DNA of 64,000 bases from Bradyrhizobium agreste (GTDB lineage: Bacteria; Pseudomonadota; Alphaproteobacteria; Rhizobiales; Xanthobacteraceae), in NCBI RefSeq assembly GCF_016031625.1, contig NZ_JACCHP010000007.1, positions 1 to 64,000 of the forward strand. Reading direction: 5' to 3'. Positions within the stretch are counted from its first letter, which is position 1. Each line of letters opens with the position of its first letter. Positions 17,962 to 27,700 of the stretch are shown one piece after another. The position numbers and the translations under genes were made by a program. The notes below the pieces were generated by a model. The model had not been told where the DNA came from, ran no database searches, and was given only the letters and a program-made list of their open reading frames with translations.

Positions 17962-18861
17962 ATGGCCCGTACCGCTGCTTTGCCGGTTCTTAACGGAGAA
18001 TCCGGCCTTTCTCGCTACCTCGCCGAGATCCGCAAGTTCCCGATGCTGGAACCGCAGGAGGAGTACATGCTCGCCAAGCGTTGGCGCGAGCATGACGATC
18101 GCGACGCGGCGCACCAACTCGTTACCAGCCATCTCCGCCTCGTGGCCAAGATCGCCATGGGCTATCGCGGCTACGGCCTGCCGATCTCCGAGGTCGTCTC
18201 GGAAGGCAATGTCGGCCTGATGCAGGCGGTGAAGCGATTCGAACCCGAGAAGGGATTCCGTCTCGCCACCTACGCCATGTGGTGGATCAAGGCGTCGATT
18301 CAAGAGTACATCCTGCGTTCGTGGTCGCTCGTGAAGATGGGCACCACCGCGAACCAGAAGAAGCTGTTCTTCAACCTGCGCAAGGCGAAGAGCAAGATCA
18401 ACGCGCTGGACGAAGGCGATCTCCGCCCCGACCAGGTCAAGATGATCGCAAAGCGCCTCGGCGTCACCGATCAGGACGTGATCGACATGAACCGCCGCCT
18501 CGGCGGCGACGCGTCGCTCAACGCACCGATCCGCGACGACGGCGAAGCCGGCGAATGGCAGGACTGGCTGGTCGACAACACGCCCAACCAGGAAGCCATG
18601 ATGGCAGAGCACGAGGAATATGATCACCGCCGTGACGCGCTGAACGGCGCCATGGGTGTGCTCAACCCCCGCGAACGCCGCATCTTCGAGGCCCGCCGCC
18701 TCGCCGATGAGCCGATGACGCTGGAAGACCTTGCTGCCGAGTTCGGCGTGTCGCGCGAGCGCGTCCGCCAGATCGAGGTCCGCGCCTTCGAGAAGGTGCA
18801 GTCCGCGGTCAAGGGCACGATCGCAAAGGCCGAACAGGCCGCGCTGGAAGCCGCGCACTAA
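17962..18861 (+). CDS. rpoH: RNA polymerase heat-shock sigma factor RpoH (sigma-32)
   Basis: The 299-residue protein has region 2 (LVTSHLRLVAKIAMGYRGYGLPISEVVSEGNVGLMQAVKRFEP, ending in the -10-binding YAMWWIKASIQEYIL), the RpoH box QKKLFFNLRKAKSK that distinguishes sigma-32 from sigma-70, and region 4 (LEDLAAEFGVSRERVRQIEVRAFEKVQ) that reads the -35. It directs transcription of chaperone and protease genes. GGAGGGCGCACT precedes the ATG. The 216-base leader contains a TATATT at about 17846 and a CCCCGATAGGG block but I cannot assign a promoter. A strong terminator follows. Rhizobia often have more than one rpoH; which paralogue this is cannot be told. Confidence 0.95.
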   Translation: MARTAALPVLNGESGLSRYLAEIRKFPMLEPQEEYMLAKRWREHDDRDAAHQLVTSHLRLVAKIAMGYRGYGLPISEVVSEGNVGLMQAVKRFEPEKGFRLATYAMWWIKASIQEYILRSWSLVKMGTTANQKKLFFNLRKAKSKINALDEGDLRPDQVKMIAKRLGVTDQDVIDMNRRLGGDASLNAPIRDDGEAGEWQDWLVDNTPNQEAMMAEHEEYDHRRDALNGAMGVLNPRERRIFEARRLADEPMTLEDLAAEFGVSRERVRQIEVRAFEKVQSAVKGTIAKAEQAALEAAH

Positions 18862-18902
18862 GCGCGGGTTCAGCGCCAGAGATTGGCGGATCGAAAGAGA
18901 CG

Positions 18903-18931
18903 AAAAGCCGGCGGCAACGCCGGCTTTTTTT
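18903..18931 (+). terminator. Rho-independent terminator of rpoH
   Basis: AAAAGCCGGCG, loop GCAA, then CGCCGGC and a run of seven T. An 11-pair stem directly after the rpoH stop region. Confidence 0.9.
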
Positions 18932-18982
18932 GGCGTGGTGCGGTAGTTCGGCTGGATGGCGCGGGCGGTTCAGCCGGTTCCG

Positions 18983-19087
18983 GTCATTCCGGGGCGCGCG
19001 GAGCGCGAGCCCGGAATCCAAGGGGTCGCAGAGTTGGTGGACGAATGGATTTCCGGGTTCGCGCCAACAGGCGCGCCCCGGAATGAC
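18983..19087. repeat. palindromic intergenic repeat, family A copy 1
   Basis: About 105 bases bounded by GTCATTCCGGGGCGCG and CGCCCCGGAATGAC, with inner arms GAGCCCGGAATCC and GGATTTCCGGGTTCGC. The whole can fold into a long cruciform or hairpin. Five more copies occur in this window (37391, 41482, 46574, 46959, 62206). Confidence 0.9.
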
Positions 19088-19095
19088 GGAGGAGA

Positions 19096-19722
19096 CTACT
19101 CCCCCCATTCCCTTGCCATCGTCGCGAGGATGCAGCCTTCGCAATAGCGCGCGTCCTTGTAGTCGATCCAGTTGTGCGCGTAGACGCGGTCGAGCGGGAT
19201 GTCGTAGCGCGCGCGCAGCACCTTCACGAGGATCTTCCACGCCGCGACCTGTGCCTCCGTCGGCCCCGTCGTCACGTCGGGATAATTGCCGGCGAACTCG
19301 ACTCCGATCGAATTGTCGCGCACCACCTGACGGTAGGTCGGCCGGTTGTCGATGTACTTGTTGTCGTTGCGGTTGGCGCCGTCGCCGTGGGTCGGCACGA
19401 GGTTCTCGGCGACCGCCCAATACACCGTGCCGTCGGTCTCGACCCAGACCGTGACGCCGCGCCGCGTCGGGTTCTTCGCCTGGGCCTGGGCGCCGCCGCG
19501 GGCCGAGCCCGCAGGTCCCTCGGTCTGGTGCACGATGATGTTGCGCCAGGGTCTTGCGCTAGCGACGTCGCCCCACGGCGCCAGCCAGACGATCTTCAGG
19601 CCGGGGATGTCCGGCGTGCCGGAGGCGCGCGCGAGCCTGGCGAGCTCGGCATCCGCAGCAGCGGCGGGGACGATCGGAAGGAGAGCGGCCAGGACGGCCG
19701 CGAGCAGGCGAAAGATCATCAT
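19096..19722 (-). CDS. exported N-acetylmuramoyl-L-alanine amidase (amidase_2 family)
   Basis: The 208-residue protein has a Sec signal peptide (IFRLLAAVLAALLPIVPAAAA), then the amidase_2/PGRP-like fold with IIVHQTEGP supplying the first zinc His, VWVETDGTVYWAVAENLVPTHG, NSIGVEFAGNY, and late VYAHNWIDYKDARYCEGC where His and Cys/Asp would complete the zinc site. These enzymes cut the bond between MurNAc and the stem peptide in the periplasm during wall turnover or recycling. The start at 19722 is one of two adjacent ATGs. The repeat A copy lies directly downstream and separates it from rpoH. Confidence 0.85.
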   Translation of the reverse strand: MMIFRLLAAVLAALLPIVPAAAADAELARLARASGTPDIPGLKIVWLAPWGDVASARPWRNIIVHQTEGPAGSARGGAQAQAKNPTRRGVTVWVETDGTVYWAVAENLVPTHGDGANRNDNKYIDNRPTYRQVVRDNSIGVEFAGNYPDVTTGPTEAQVAAWKILVKVLRARYDIPLDRVYAHNWIDYKDARYCEGCILATMAREWGE

Positions 19723-19756
19723 GCAAGGTCCGATGCGACGTCGAGCCTAACAGGCT

Positions 19757-20959
19757 TTACGCGAATGTCCTCACCGTCCCGACAGACTCGGGCGACAGCG
19801 GCGGGGCAGGGTCATAGACCGCAAAATCGTTCTTGCCGTTCTTCTTGGCTGCATAGAGGGCGTGGTCGGCATTGGCCATCAGCCTGTCGGGGAATTCCCC
19901 GATACCGCGATCCCACTCCGCGACCCCGATCGAGATCGCGATCGGAATGTCGCGGCCGCTGCAGCTGGCGGCATCCTGACGGCAGACTTCGAGCACGCGG
20001 CGGGCGATCGCGGCAGCCTCACGCAGGGACGAGGACGGCAGCACGATGCAGAACTCGTCGCCGCCGGTGCGGGCGAGCATGTCGCCGGGCCGCAGACGCG
20101 TCTGCGCCATCAGGGTGAAGTGCCTGAGGCAGGCATCGCCGGCCGCATGGCCATGGGTGTCGTTGATGGTCTTGAAGCCGTCGAGGTCGATCACCAGCAG
20201 CGAGAACGCCTCGCCGCTACGCATCGAACGAGCGCATTCCTCGGACAGGCGCTGCAAGAGATGCCGCCGGTTGGCGACGCCGGTGAGATCGTCGAGCAGC
20301 GCGAGGTCGGCAACCTCGCCCCGCAGCCGGTCCATCGCCATCAGCAGGAAACCGAAATTGAGCGTCATCGACAGGAACAGCAGGCCGAGCACCATGATGG
20401 CATGGTTCTGACCGCCGGCCACAGCCGAGAAATCGTAGTCGAGCAGGTTGCCAACGACGCGCGTGCAGAACGTCGCGACCATGGCGATGATGACGATGCC
20501 GGACAGCCGGGCGCCCGGGCTGGCTCGCCCTTCCGGCGGAGACAGCAACAAGTCCAGCGAGCGCAACAGCGGCAAGGACTGCCCGAGCGTGTAGCAGAGC
20601 ATCCGCAGGGGCATGTGGTCGAAGCCGAACTTGAACAAAGCGACTCCGCTGAGGCTTAAGACCCCCGCCGCGACCATGAACCGCCAGGACACTGGCCGAT
20701 CGTAGAAGCGTTCGATGCCCATTGCGGCAAAGCAGCTCGCCGCGATGATGCCGGCGCCGGCGATCAGAAGCGGCACAGGCGACATGGCCGAAAGGCCAAT
20801 CAGGGCTAGCACCGCCCCGCCTGCACCGACGAAGGCCGATGCCATCCAGAACCGCGCAGCCGCGAAATTCGGATAGGAGCGCGTCACGTAGGCCCAGATC
20901 ACGCCGAGCGCCAGGAAGTTGACGACGAAGACCGTCCACAATGTCGGTACGTTCAGCAT
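19757..20959 (-). CDS. membrane-bound diguanylate cyclase (GGDEF)
   Basis: The protein (400 residues from ATG 20959) has six or more predicted transmembrane segments in the first 210 residues (WTVFVVNFLALGVIWAYV, FVGAGGAVLALIGLSA, LLIAGAGIIAASCFAAM, and others), then a GGDEF domain: DDLTGVANRRHLLQRL, LLVIDLDGFKTINDTHGHAAGD, and TGGDEF. RPGD lies five residues before GGDEF and fits the RxxD inhibitory I-site, so the enzyme is probably feedback-inhibited by cyclic-di-GMP. It converts two GTP to c-di-GMP. ATG 21022 would add 21 basic residues with no family match; I prefer 20959. No EAL domain is present. Confidence 0.9.
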   Translation of the reverse strand: MLNVPTLWTVFVVNFLALGVIWAYVTRSYPNFAAARFWMASAFVGAGGAVLALIGLSAMSPVPLLIAGAGIIAASCFAAMGIERFYDRPVSWRFMVAAGVLSLSGVALFKFGFDHMPLRMLCYTLGQSLPLLRSLDLLLSPPEGRASPGARLSGIVIIAMVATFCTRVVGNLLDYDFSAVAGGQNHAIMVLGLLFLSMTLNFGFLLMAMDRLRGEVADLALLDDLTGVANRRHLLQRLSEECARSMRSGEAFSLLVIDLDGFKTINDTHGHAAGDACLRHFTLMAQTRLRPGDMLARTGGDEFCIVLPSSSLREAAAIARRVLEVCRQDAASCSGRDIPIAISIGVAEWDRGIGEFPDRLMANADHALYAAKKNGKNDFAVYDPAPPLSPESVGTVRTFA

Positions 20960-21366
20960 GGCGCGCACCGCACGCGCTGCGTCCCGCCCCCCGTTCCCGG
21001 CAGCCGTCCGTCCATGACCCATCCCCGCTTTCTTGCGGAAGACAATGCGGCGGTTGCGCTTAATGGAGTCTCACTGCGACACGCGAAAACGCATCCTTGG
21101 TTTTGGATTCATGAACGGCACGCGGCAATTGTCGGATCGTTAAGCCTGTTGCCGCCGATGGCGCCGTGCTGACGCGTGACGCGAATTCGCGACCTAAAAT
21201 CATCCGAAAATGCATCTGAGCTGTGGATAACAGGATGACACGGATGTGACGACGCGGGGCAGCCGGCTCCGAATCTGCTGAGTTTGTGGTCGAGGATGTT
21301 GCGAGGCTGGCCCTCCGCCGAGCATCCCTCGTGTCGCGTTCCACCATTAACCCTTGAGAGGATACT

Positions 21367-21435
21367 ATGGCTAAGAAAGCGAAGAAGGCGGCGAAGAAGA
21401 AGGCGAAAAAGGCCAAGAAGGCGAAGAAGAAGTAA
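21367..21435 (+). CDS. 22-residue lysine/alanine-only small protein
   Basis: ATG GCT AAG AAA opens a 22-codon frame ending in TAA at 21433-21435 and coding only for Met, Ala and Lys (starts MAKKAKKAAKKKAK). AGAGG lies six bases before the ATG and a Rho-independent terminator follows about 60 bases after the stop, so this is a complete transcription unit. The composition resembles the tails of histone-like H1/HU proteins, and a nucleic-acid-binding peptide is a natural guess. The frame is missed by length-based gene calling. The upstream region from 21023 has no gene and probably holds its promoter. Confidence 0.6.
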   Translation: MAKKAKKAAKKKAKKAKKAKKK

Positions 21436-21497
21436 CGAGGCTTCTGTTTCTTTGCCCGGGTGGACTTAAGCTCCGCCCGGGCGTCGGGTCAATCGCA

Positions 21498-21522
21498 GGC
21501 GGGCGCAAGGCCCGCTTTTTTT
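21498..21522 (+). terminator. Rho-independent terminator after the small lysine/alanine protein
   Basis: GCGGGC, loop GCAAG, GCCCGC, then seven T. A second possible hairpin (GCCCGGG...CCCGGGC, about 21453-21483) sits just upstream of it. Confidence 0.85.
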
Positions 21523-21573
21523 ATTGCGTGGAATTCCTCCTCCCCGCTCCTCGCGGGGAGAGCTGAAGAAGGC

Positions 21574-22185
21574 CTACCGCTCCGACAAAGCCAGCTTGGC
21601 GCCGAGTGCGGCGAAGCCGGCGGCAAAGCTGCGGCGCAGCCAGGCCATGACGGCCGGGCGGGAGATGACGCGCTCGCGCACCGCGGCAGCGCAGAAGCCG
21701 TAGAGGACGAACACCGCGAAGGTCATCGCCATGAAGGCGCCGCTCAATTCCAGCATGCGCGCCAGCACATGGGCGTCGTCCGCCGCGATGAATTGCGGCA
21801 GGAAGGCGAGGAAGAAGATCGACAGCTTCGGATTGAGAATGTTGATCAGGAAGCCGGTGACGATGACGCGGCTGCTCGACCCTTCGCGGATGGCGCCGCC
21901 AACCGCCAGTGCCCCCGTCTCACGCAGCGCCTGCCAGGACATGTAGAGCAGATAGGCGACGCCGCACCATTTCAGCGCGGTGAAGGCGAGCGCGCTGGTG
22001 TGGAGCACGGCGGCAAGGCCGAGCATCGCCGCCGCCATGTGCGGCACGATGCCGAGCGTGCAGCCGAAGGCGGCCGCCACGCTGGCGCGCGAACCGCGGG
22101 TCAGCGCCGCGGCCAGCGTGTAGAGCACGCCGGTGCCGGGGGAAGCGACGACGATGAGCGAGGTGAGCAGGAAGGACCAGGTCAT
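21574..22185 (-). CDS. LysE-family amino-acid exporter
   Basis: The 203-residue protein has the six-helix plan of LysE/RhtB translocators: SLIVVASPGTGVLYTLAAALTRGSRASVAAAFGCTLG carries the PGP-like signature of helix 1-2 (here SPGTG), followed by KWCGVAYLLYMSWQALR, FLINILNPKLSIFFLAFLPQF (the conserved NPK), and two more C-terminal helices. Such proteins export amino acids or small metabolites across the inner membrane. It lies upstream of, and on the same strand as, no close partner; the response regulator gene is 44 bases upstream on the minus strand, so both could share a transcript. The substrate is unknown. Confidence 0.88.
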   Translation of the reverse strand: MTWSFLLTSLIVVASPGTGVLYTLAAALTRGSRASVAAAFGCTLGIVPHMAAAMLGLAAVLHTSALAFTALKWCGVAYLLYMSWQALRETGALAVGGAIREGSSSRVIVTGFLINILNPKLSIFFLAFLPQFIAADDAHVLARMLELSGAFMAMTFAVFVLYGFCAAAVRERVISRPAVMAWLRRSFAAGFAALGAKLALSER

Positions 22186-22229
22186 GGGCCGACCCTATCA
22201 CCGCAGCGCGCTTCGAGAAAGCGAGCGGG

Positions 22230-22604
22230 TCAGGACAGCTGAGCGATCTCGGCCTCGCGCAGCACGTCGAGCGGCGCCCAGGGCTTGGCCCAGAACTTGG
22301 CGCCGTCGGGCAGGGCCTGCTTCAAAGGGCGCCCCGAAGTGACGACGACGTCGAGCTTGGGATTGCGGTGCTTGGCGACATGCGCGAGTTCGACACCATT
22401 CATGCGGCCGGCAAGCTGGACATCCGTCAGCATCAGGCAGAGCGCGCCGGCGTTCTTGTCGAGGACGCGCTCGGCTGCCTCCGCGCTTTCGCACTGGATG
22501 ACCTGGTAGCCGCTCTCCTCCAGCAGGACACAAAGCATCTCCCGCTGCATGGCGTCGTCTTCAACGATCAGCGCTGTCGCGCGTAATGGCGTCGCTTGTC
22601 CCAT
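22230..22604 (-). CDS. stand-alone response regulator receiver protein
   Basis: The 124-residue protein is a lone REC domain: ALIVEDDAMQREML holds the acidic pair, LMLTDVQLAGRMNG holds the phospho-acceptor Asp, VVVTSGRP gives the switch Thr/Ser position and FWAKPW the conserved Lys-Pro. There is no output domain, as in CheY-like or phospho-relay shuttles. GGGAGCCGCCG precedes the ATG at 22604; upstream ATGs at 22622 and 22637 lack this. Its kinase is not adjacent. The LysE gene follows 44 bases downstream. Confidence 0.87.
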   Translation of the reverse strand: MGQATPLRATALIVEDDAMQREMLCVLLEESGYQVIQCESAEAAERVLDKNAGALCLMLTDVQLAGRMNGVELAHVAKHRNPKLDVVVTSGRPLKQALPDGAKFWAKPWAPLDVLREAEIAQLS

Positions 22605-22724
22605 CGGCGGCTCCCAATGCATGCCCTCATAACGCATGTTAAAAACCCAGGCGGACGTGGGTTCGGTTTCATTTCAAAAAAATGTAATCCATAGTTCCAT
22701 CATCGGGGACTTACGGGGGAACTC

Positions 22725-23555
22725 ATGACGACGATTCGGGGCGCCGCGGCCATCACGGGAGCTGCGAGCGGGATCGGCCGGGCGCTGGCGATCGAGCTCG
22801 CGCAGCGCGGCTGCGATCTCGCGCTGGCCGATCGCGACGAGGGCGGATTGAAGGCGCTCGCGACGGAGATCGGAACGACGCGCAAGGTCAGCCTGCATCG
22901 CGTCGATGTCGGCGAGGCCGGCGATATCGCGCAGTTCGCAAGTGAGGCCATCGCCGCGCATCCGGCCCTCGGCATCGTCGTCAACAATGCCGGCGTTGCG
23001 CTGATGGGCACCTTCGAGGAGATCGACCAGGTGCAGATGGACTGGTTGTTCGACATCAATTTCTGGGGCGTGGTGCACGGCACGCGCGCCTTCCTGCCGC
23101 ACCTGAAGACGATGGACGAGGCGCACATCGTCAACCTCTCCTCGATCTTCGGCATCATCGCCCCGCCGGGCCAATCGGCTTATGCCGCGGCGAAGTTCGC
23201 GGTGCGCGGCTTCTCGGAGAGCGTGCGGCACGAGCTCGGCGTCGCGGGCAGCCCGGTCAGACTGTCGGTCGTGCATCCCGGCGGCGTCGCCACCGCGATC
23301 GCGCGCAACGCCCGCACCGGCGCCGGCGTCACCGACAATGCCCGCCGCGCGCAATCGATCGAGCGGTTCGAGAACGCGGCGAAGACCTCGCCCAAGGACG
23401 CGGCACTGCGCATCATCAGGGGCATCGAGCGCAACGAGCCGCGCATCCTGATCGGCAACGACGCCCGCTTCATGGACCTGTTGCAGCGCTTCCGCCCGGG
23501 GACCTATTGGGCGCCGTTGCAGCGAAAGCTGGAAAAGATGGCGAAGGGGACGTGA
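22725..23555 (+). CDS. short-chain dehydrogenase/reductase
   Basis: The 276-residue protein has the classical SDR motifs: TGAASGIG (residues 11-18) for the nucleotide, LADRDEG (Asp after beta 2, suggesting NAD preference), NNAG, LSSIFG with the catalytic Ser, and Tyr 153-x3-Lys 157 (YAAAK). VVHPGG follows. It oxidises or reduces an alcohol/ketone with NAD(P). GGGGGAACTC precedes the ATG. The gene is single, divergent from the response regulator, and followed by a long palindromic repeat. The substrate cannot be inferred. Confidence 0.9.
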   Translation: MTTIRGAAAITGAASGIGRALAIELAQRGCDLALADRDEGGLKALATEIGTTRKVSLHRVDVGEAGDIAQFASEAIAAHPALGIVVNNAGVALMGTFEEIDQVQMDWLFDINFWGVVHGTRAFLPHLKTMDEAHIVNLSSIFGIIAPPGQSAYAAAKFAVRGFSESVRHELGVAGSPVRLSVVHPGGVATAIARNARTGAGVTDNARRAQSIERFENAAKTSPKDAALRIIRGIERNEPRILIGNDARFMDLLQRFRPGTYWAPLQRKLEKMAKGT

Positions 23556-23570
23556 TTGTTCCCCGCTCTT

Positions 23571-23732
23571 TTCACCCTCCCCTGGAGGGGGAGGTCGGCT
23601 CACATGGAGCGCAGCGAAATGTGAGACGGGGTGGGGTGACGGTCTCTCCACATCCAACACTGCCCGTATGGAGAGATCACCCCACCCCGCTCGCGCTACG
23701 CGCGATCGACCCTTCCCCTCCAGGGGAGGGTG
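23571..23732. repeat. long imperfect inverted repeat, family B
   Basis: CACCCTCCCCTGGAGGGGGA at the left is mirrored by CCCCTCCAGGGGAGGGTG at the right, with inner arms around CACCCCACCCCG. It fills the whole space between the convergent SDR and transglycosylase genes and ends at the latter's stop codon. It could act as a bidirectional terminator or be a mobile palindromic element. No second copy occurs in this window. Confidence 0.75.
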
Positions 23733-24539
23733 TCACTGCCCCATCAGCCGATCGGCGAAATAGCCGATGGTCTTGCGATAGACCACCGCCCTGTTCCATT
23801 CGCGCATCGCCTCGAAGTTCGGCGTTCCCTCGCCATAGGGCTGGCCCATCTTGAAGCCGCTCGTTTTCAAGAGGTTCGCAGTCGAGGCGAGCACGTCGGG
23901 GATGCTGTGGCGGAGGTCGACATGGCTGTCGCCGTCGAAATCGACGCCGTACTTGATGTAGGACGACGGCAGGAACTGGGTCTGGCCGATCTCGCCGGCA
24001 TAGGCGCCGATGAGGTCGCGCAGCGGCAGGTCGCCGCGCTGCACGATCTTGAGCGCGGCTAGCAGCTCGCCCTGGAACAGATCGGTGCGGCGGCAATCAT
24101 GCGCGAGCGTTGCGAGCGTGCGGATCACCGGCAGCTTGCCGGTGTCTCCCTTGCCGAAATCGCTCTCCAGCCCCCAGATCGCGACCAGGATAGTGCGCGG
24201 CACGCCGAATTGCTGCTCGATGCGCGACAACAGCGCGGCATGGCGCTGCAGCAGCGCGCGCCCACCATTGATGCGGCCGGGGCCGACGCGGGTCGAGACG
24301 TACTGCTCGAAGCTCTTGTTGAAGGTGTAACGCTGCCGCCGGTCGAAGGCGAGGACGGCGCCATCGGGCGTCACGCCGTTGAGCGCCGCATAGGTCACGC
24401 TCGCCGAGACGCCGGCGGCCTGCGCCTCCTGCGCCATGCTGCCGACGAAGCCGTTGAAGTCGCCACCGCAGCGGGCGGCCTGCGCCGATCCGCCGGCCAG
24501 ACAAACGGTGAAGGTGGCGGCCAGGGCGTATCTCAGCAT
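23733..24539 (-). CDS. lytic murein transglycosylase, MltB/SltB family
   Basis: The 268-residue protein has a signal peptide (LRYALAATFTVCLAGGSAQA) and the MltB fold: FNKSFEQYVSTRV, ILVAIWGLESDFGK with the catalytic Glu, FQGELLAALKI, GAYAGEIGQTQFLPSSYIKYGVDFDGDSHVD and the C-terminal NFEAMREWNRAVVYRKTIGYFADRL. It cleaves the MurNAc-GlcNAc bond of peptidoglycan to make 1,6-anhydro ends. Length is near that of the compact, peptidoglycan-binding-domain-free members. It is transcribed alone, away from the large KAP gene. Confidence 0.92.
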   Translation of the reverse strand: MLRYALAATFTVCLAGGSAQAARCGGDFNGFVGSMAQEAQAAGVSASVTYAALNGVTPDGAVLAFDRRQRYTFNKSFEQYVSTRVGPGRINGGRALLQRHAALLSRIEQQFGVPRTILVAIWGLESDFGKGDTGKLPVIRTLATLAHDCRRTDLFQGELLAALKIVQRGDLPLRDLIGAYAGEIGQTQFLPSSYIKYGVDFDGDSHVDLRHSIPDVLASTANLLKTSGFKMGQPYGEGTPNFEAMREWNRAVVYRKTIGYFADRLMGQ

Positions 24540-24749
24540 CGAAAATTCCTCTGAAAAATGAGCGCGGAAAGCGGCGCGGGATCATGCCCGGGAACACCGG
24601 TCGGGTCAAAGCGCGCAAGGCGTGCGCCTCACGCCTTGCGAAGCAGATGAACCTGAAGCTTTTCGCCCCGACCAATGATCAAGCCCAGGAAGTGCAGCGC
24701 ACAGATGCGCGCGCGGGTTGAGTTGCCGTTTCGTTCCGGAGGGCGCGTC

Positions 24750-27700
24750 ATGGATGCTTCAGCGCCGACGCCAATTTCCACCGGCGATCTGTTCGCGGGG
24801 AGGTCCCGGACCGACCGGCGCATGATGCTGCGCCGTCTGTACCTGAAGGCGACCATCACATTCGCCTTGCTCATCCTCTGCGTCGTCGGCCTCAACGATC
24901 GCTCGATCCGCACCGATCCGTTCACGCCCGATCCGACCTGGATTCAATATCTCTTCAAGCCGCAACCCGATCCACGTCTGGCCGCCATGCCGGTGGTGCC
25001 AATGGGCGCAGCGGGCGTACTGTCATGGCGGCCGAAATCATCGACCGCCTGGCTCACCGAACGGCCTGTGGGGCTGCCGGAGGCAGCACCGCAGCGCGCG
25101 GCGTTTCATTGGCTGGGACTCGACGCCGCCCATGCCTTCGACGCCCCCGATCTGAAGATTGCACCGACGCCAAAGCAGGCTCCGCTCGATCTCGCCGAGC
25201 TGTCGAAAATCCCCAACCAGGCCCAGCAGTCTCGGCCGCCGATACCGCCCATCCAGCAGCAGCCATTGCTCGATCCGGAAGTTTCAAAACGGGCGGCTCG
25301 GCCGACGGCAATCAGGCTGGTGCCCGACCCGAACGACGATCCGAATTTTGCGAGCCTGCCTGCGCGCAAGCCACTATCGGAAGGGGCGTATTGGGCCGGG
25401 TGCGACATGGACGGCAAATGGTGCCTGCGGCTGGCAGGAATAGACGGCTCCGCCAGCCAGGATGGCGGACAAATCTGGAAAGGGTTTCCGACCGACCTCA
25501 ACCCCGCGCCATTCGTCGCGATCGGTGGCGAGCGACCATCGCTGGTCCCGGCCCACAATGCGCTGGATAGCGCAGGATCGGTCGATCCAATGCTGCTGGC
25601 GGTCATCGATACGCCAGTTCCTTTTGCGTTGTCGGGATACGCCGTCGATGACCAGATTCGGGGATATTACAAGCCTAGCGTGTCGGCGAAGCTGGAACAG
25701 GGTGTGGCACAATTTCTGCGCGCGACGTCATCGCGCATGAACTTCTTCGGTCTCCTGCCTCCTGACGAAAACGTGGATCTGCCCCAGCGCACCACCAAGA
25801 TGTTCACGCTGTTCGCGCAAGGCCGCCTCGCCTCCACGACGTTCAAGCTGTTCACGCCGGAAGGCCAAGTCGAGCACGACACGCAATTCATCAGCCTTCC
25901 GACCAAAGCCAATCTCCGCTCGCTTCACTTCCAGCCCGACCGGCGCTTCGGCTGGATCTCGTCGGGATGGGAGGACGGCAACGAGGAAGGCCCGCTTCCG
26001 GCGGTCTTCCAGACTTCGGACGGCGGCAAGACGTGGGAGCGCCTATCGTATCGATGGCAATTCGCGCCGTGGGTGCTGTTCGGCGCGATTCCGGGATTGG
26101 CGCTGGCGTTCTTCTTCACCGGACTGGCGTGGCACGACCTGCCCGGCAGCAAGGTCGACCAGGGCATCTCGGAGACCGGCACATCCGATACGCCGATCGG
26201 GTGGAACGATTTCGACGTGCTCGGCATGAAGCCGCTGGCGCTCGCACTGTCGCGGTTCGTGCGCAACACCAGCACCTCGCCGCCCCTGACGATCGCGATC
26301 ACCGGTCCGTGGGGCACGGGCAAGAGCTCGCTGATGAACCTCGTGGCGGAAGATTTGCGCCAGCGCGGGTCGAGCCCGGTCTGGTTCAACGCCTGGCATC
26401 ACCAGAAGGAAGAGAACATCCTCGCGGCCCTGCTCGAGAACATCCGCGGCCAGGCCATTCCGTCGGTCTGGCGGCTGTCGGGCCTGTGGTTCAGGGCGCG
26501 GCTTCTGTACGTGCGCGCCGGACGAGACATCGTCCCGCTGCTGCTGATACTTGCCGTGATCCTCAGCATGGCCTTCGCGTTCAAATGGGCAGCCATCGGC
26601 AACTCGCTGGCCGCCGTCTGGCTCAAGCCCGACGCCGAGTGGCCGAAGCTCGCGCAATTGACGGAGTCCGCGAGCAGCTGGCTCGATCACGCTCTCTTCG
26701 TCGGGGCCGGCACGTTGCTGCTCGTGATCGTCAAGATCTATGCCACGATGGACCTGAAGCCGTCCGAGCTGATGGCAACCTTGCGCAGCAACTCCAAGCT
26801 CGCCGATTTCAGCGCGCAGCTCGGCTTCCGCTACAAATTCGCCAAGGAGTTCGAGGCCGCCGGCCGGGCCTTGCGGACCTCGACCAGCCCGGGCCTCGTC
26901 ATCTTCATCGACGATCTCGATCGCTGCACGCCGGAAAACCTCATGGCGGTGCTGGAATCCATCAACTTCCTGACCACCGCGGGGCCGTGCTTCATCTTCC
27001 TCGGCATGGACGAGCCCAAGGTGGTCGAGATCATCGCCAAGCAGTATGGCAACGATCAGGGGCGCGCCCGGCAATATCTGAAGAAGCTGCTCAACCTCAC
27101 CATTCCCGTCCCCGACGTGGACGTCCGCAACAGCGTCGGGCTGTCGTTCGGCCACGATGAGCGGCCCGAGGGCATTTCGCCATGGCCGGACCGCATTCGA
27201 AGGACGCTGCGCTATGTGCCGGATGTCGGGATCCCGGCCATAACCCTGCTCCTGATGATCTGGTTGCTGGCCTCATGGGTGAACAATTTGCAGATCGTGG
27301 TGTCACCACCCCCGGCGAAGCCGCCGCAAACCGCGGCAACGTCCACGGCCGCCGCCACCGGGAACGCCGCACCGGCCGCGCCGAGCCAGGCGCCGGAGCG
27401 CAATGATGTCATCACGAAAGCAATGCCGGTGGCCTCCGCCGATCAGCTCATTCTGTCCCGGCGCGTGCCGCCCTATCTCGGCCTCGCCGTTGCGATGCTG
27501 CTCATCGTGATGCTGGCCGCCCGGCGCATCACCATGGTGCGTGAGGACAAGGTAGAAGACTCCCAGCATTTCCGCACAGCCCTGGCGATCTGGCACCCCG
27601 CCGTGTTCGAGGCCGATCCGACGCCGCGCGGCGTCAAACGTCATCAGAACCGGCTGCGTCTCCAGGCAATGCGGCTGCGGCCGGCGCACGAGACACCCGA

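Noticed and set aside
18983..19087. Repeat family A as CRISPR-like or IS ends
   Set aside because: Single copies are scattered, no regular spacing, no spacers and no transposase; palindromic intergenic elements fit better.
21370..21434. Short AAG/GCG-rich repeat as a simple-sequence tract
   Set aside because: It has a start codon, Shine-Dalgarno, stop and terminator, so it is better read as a coding frame.
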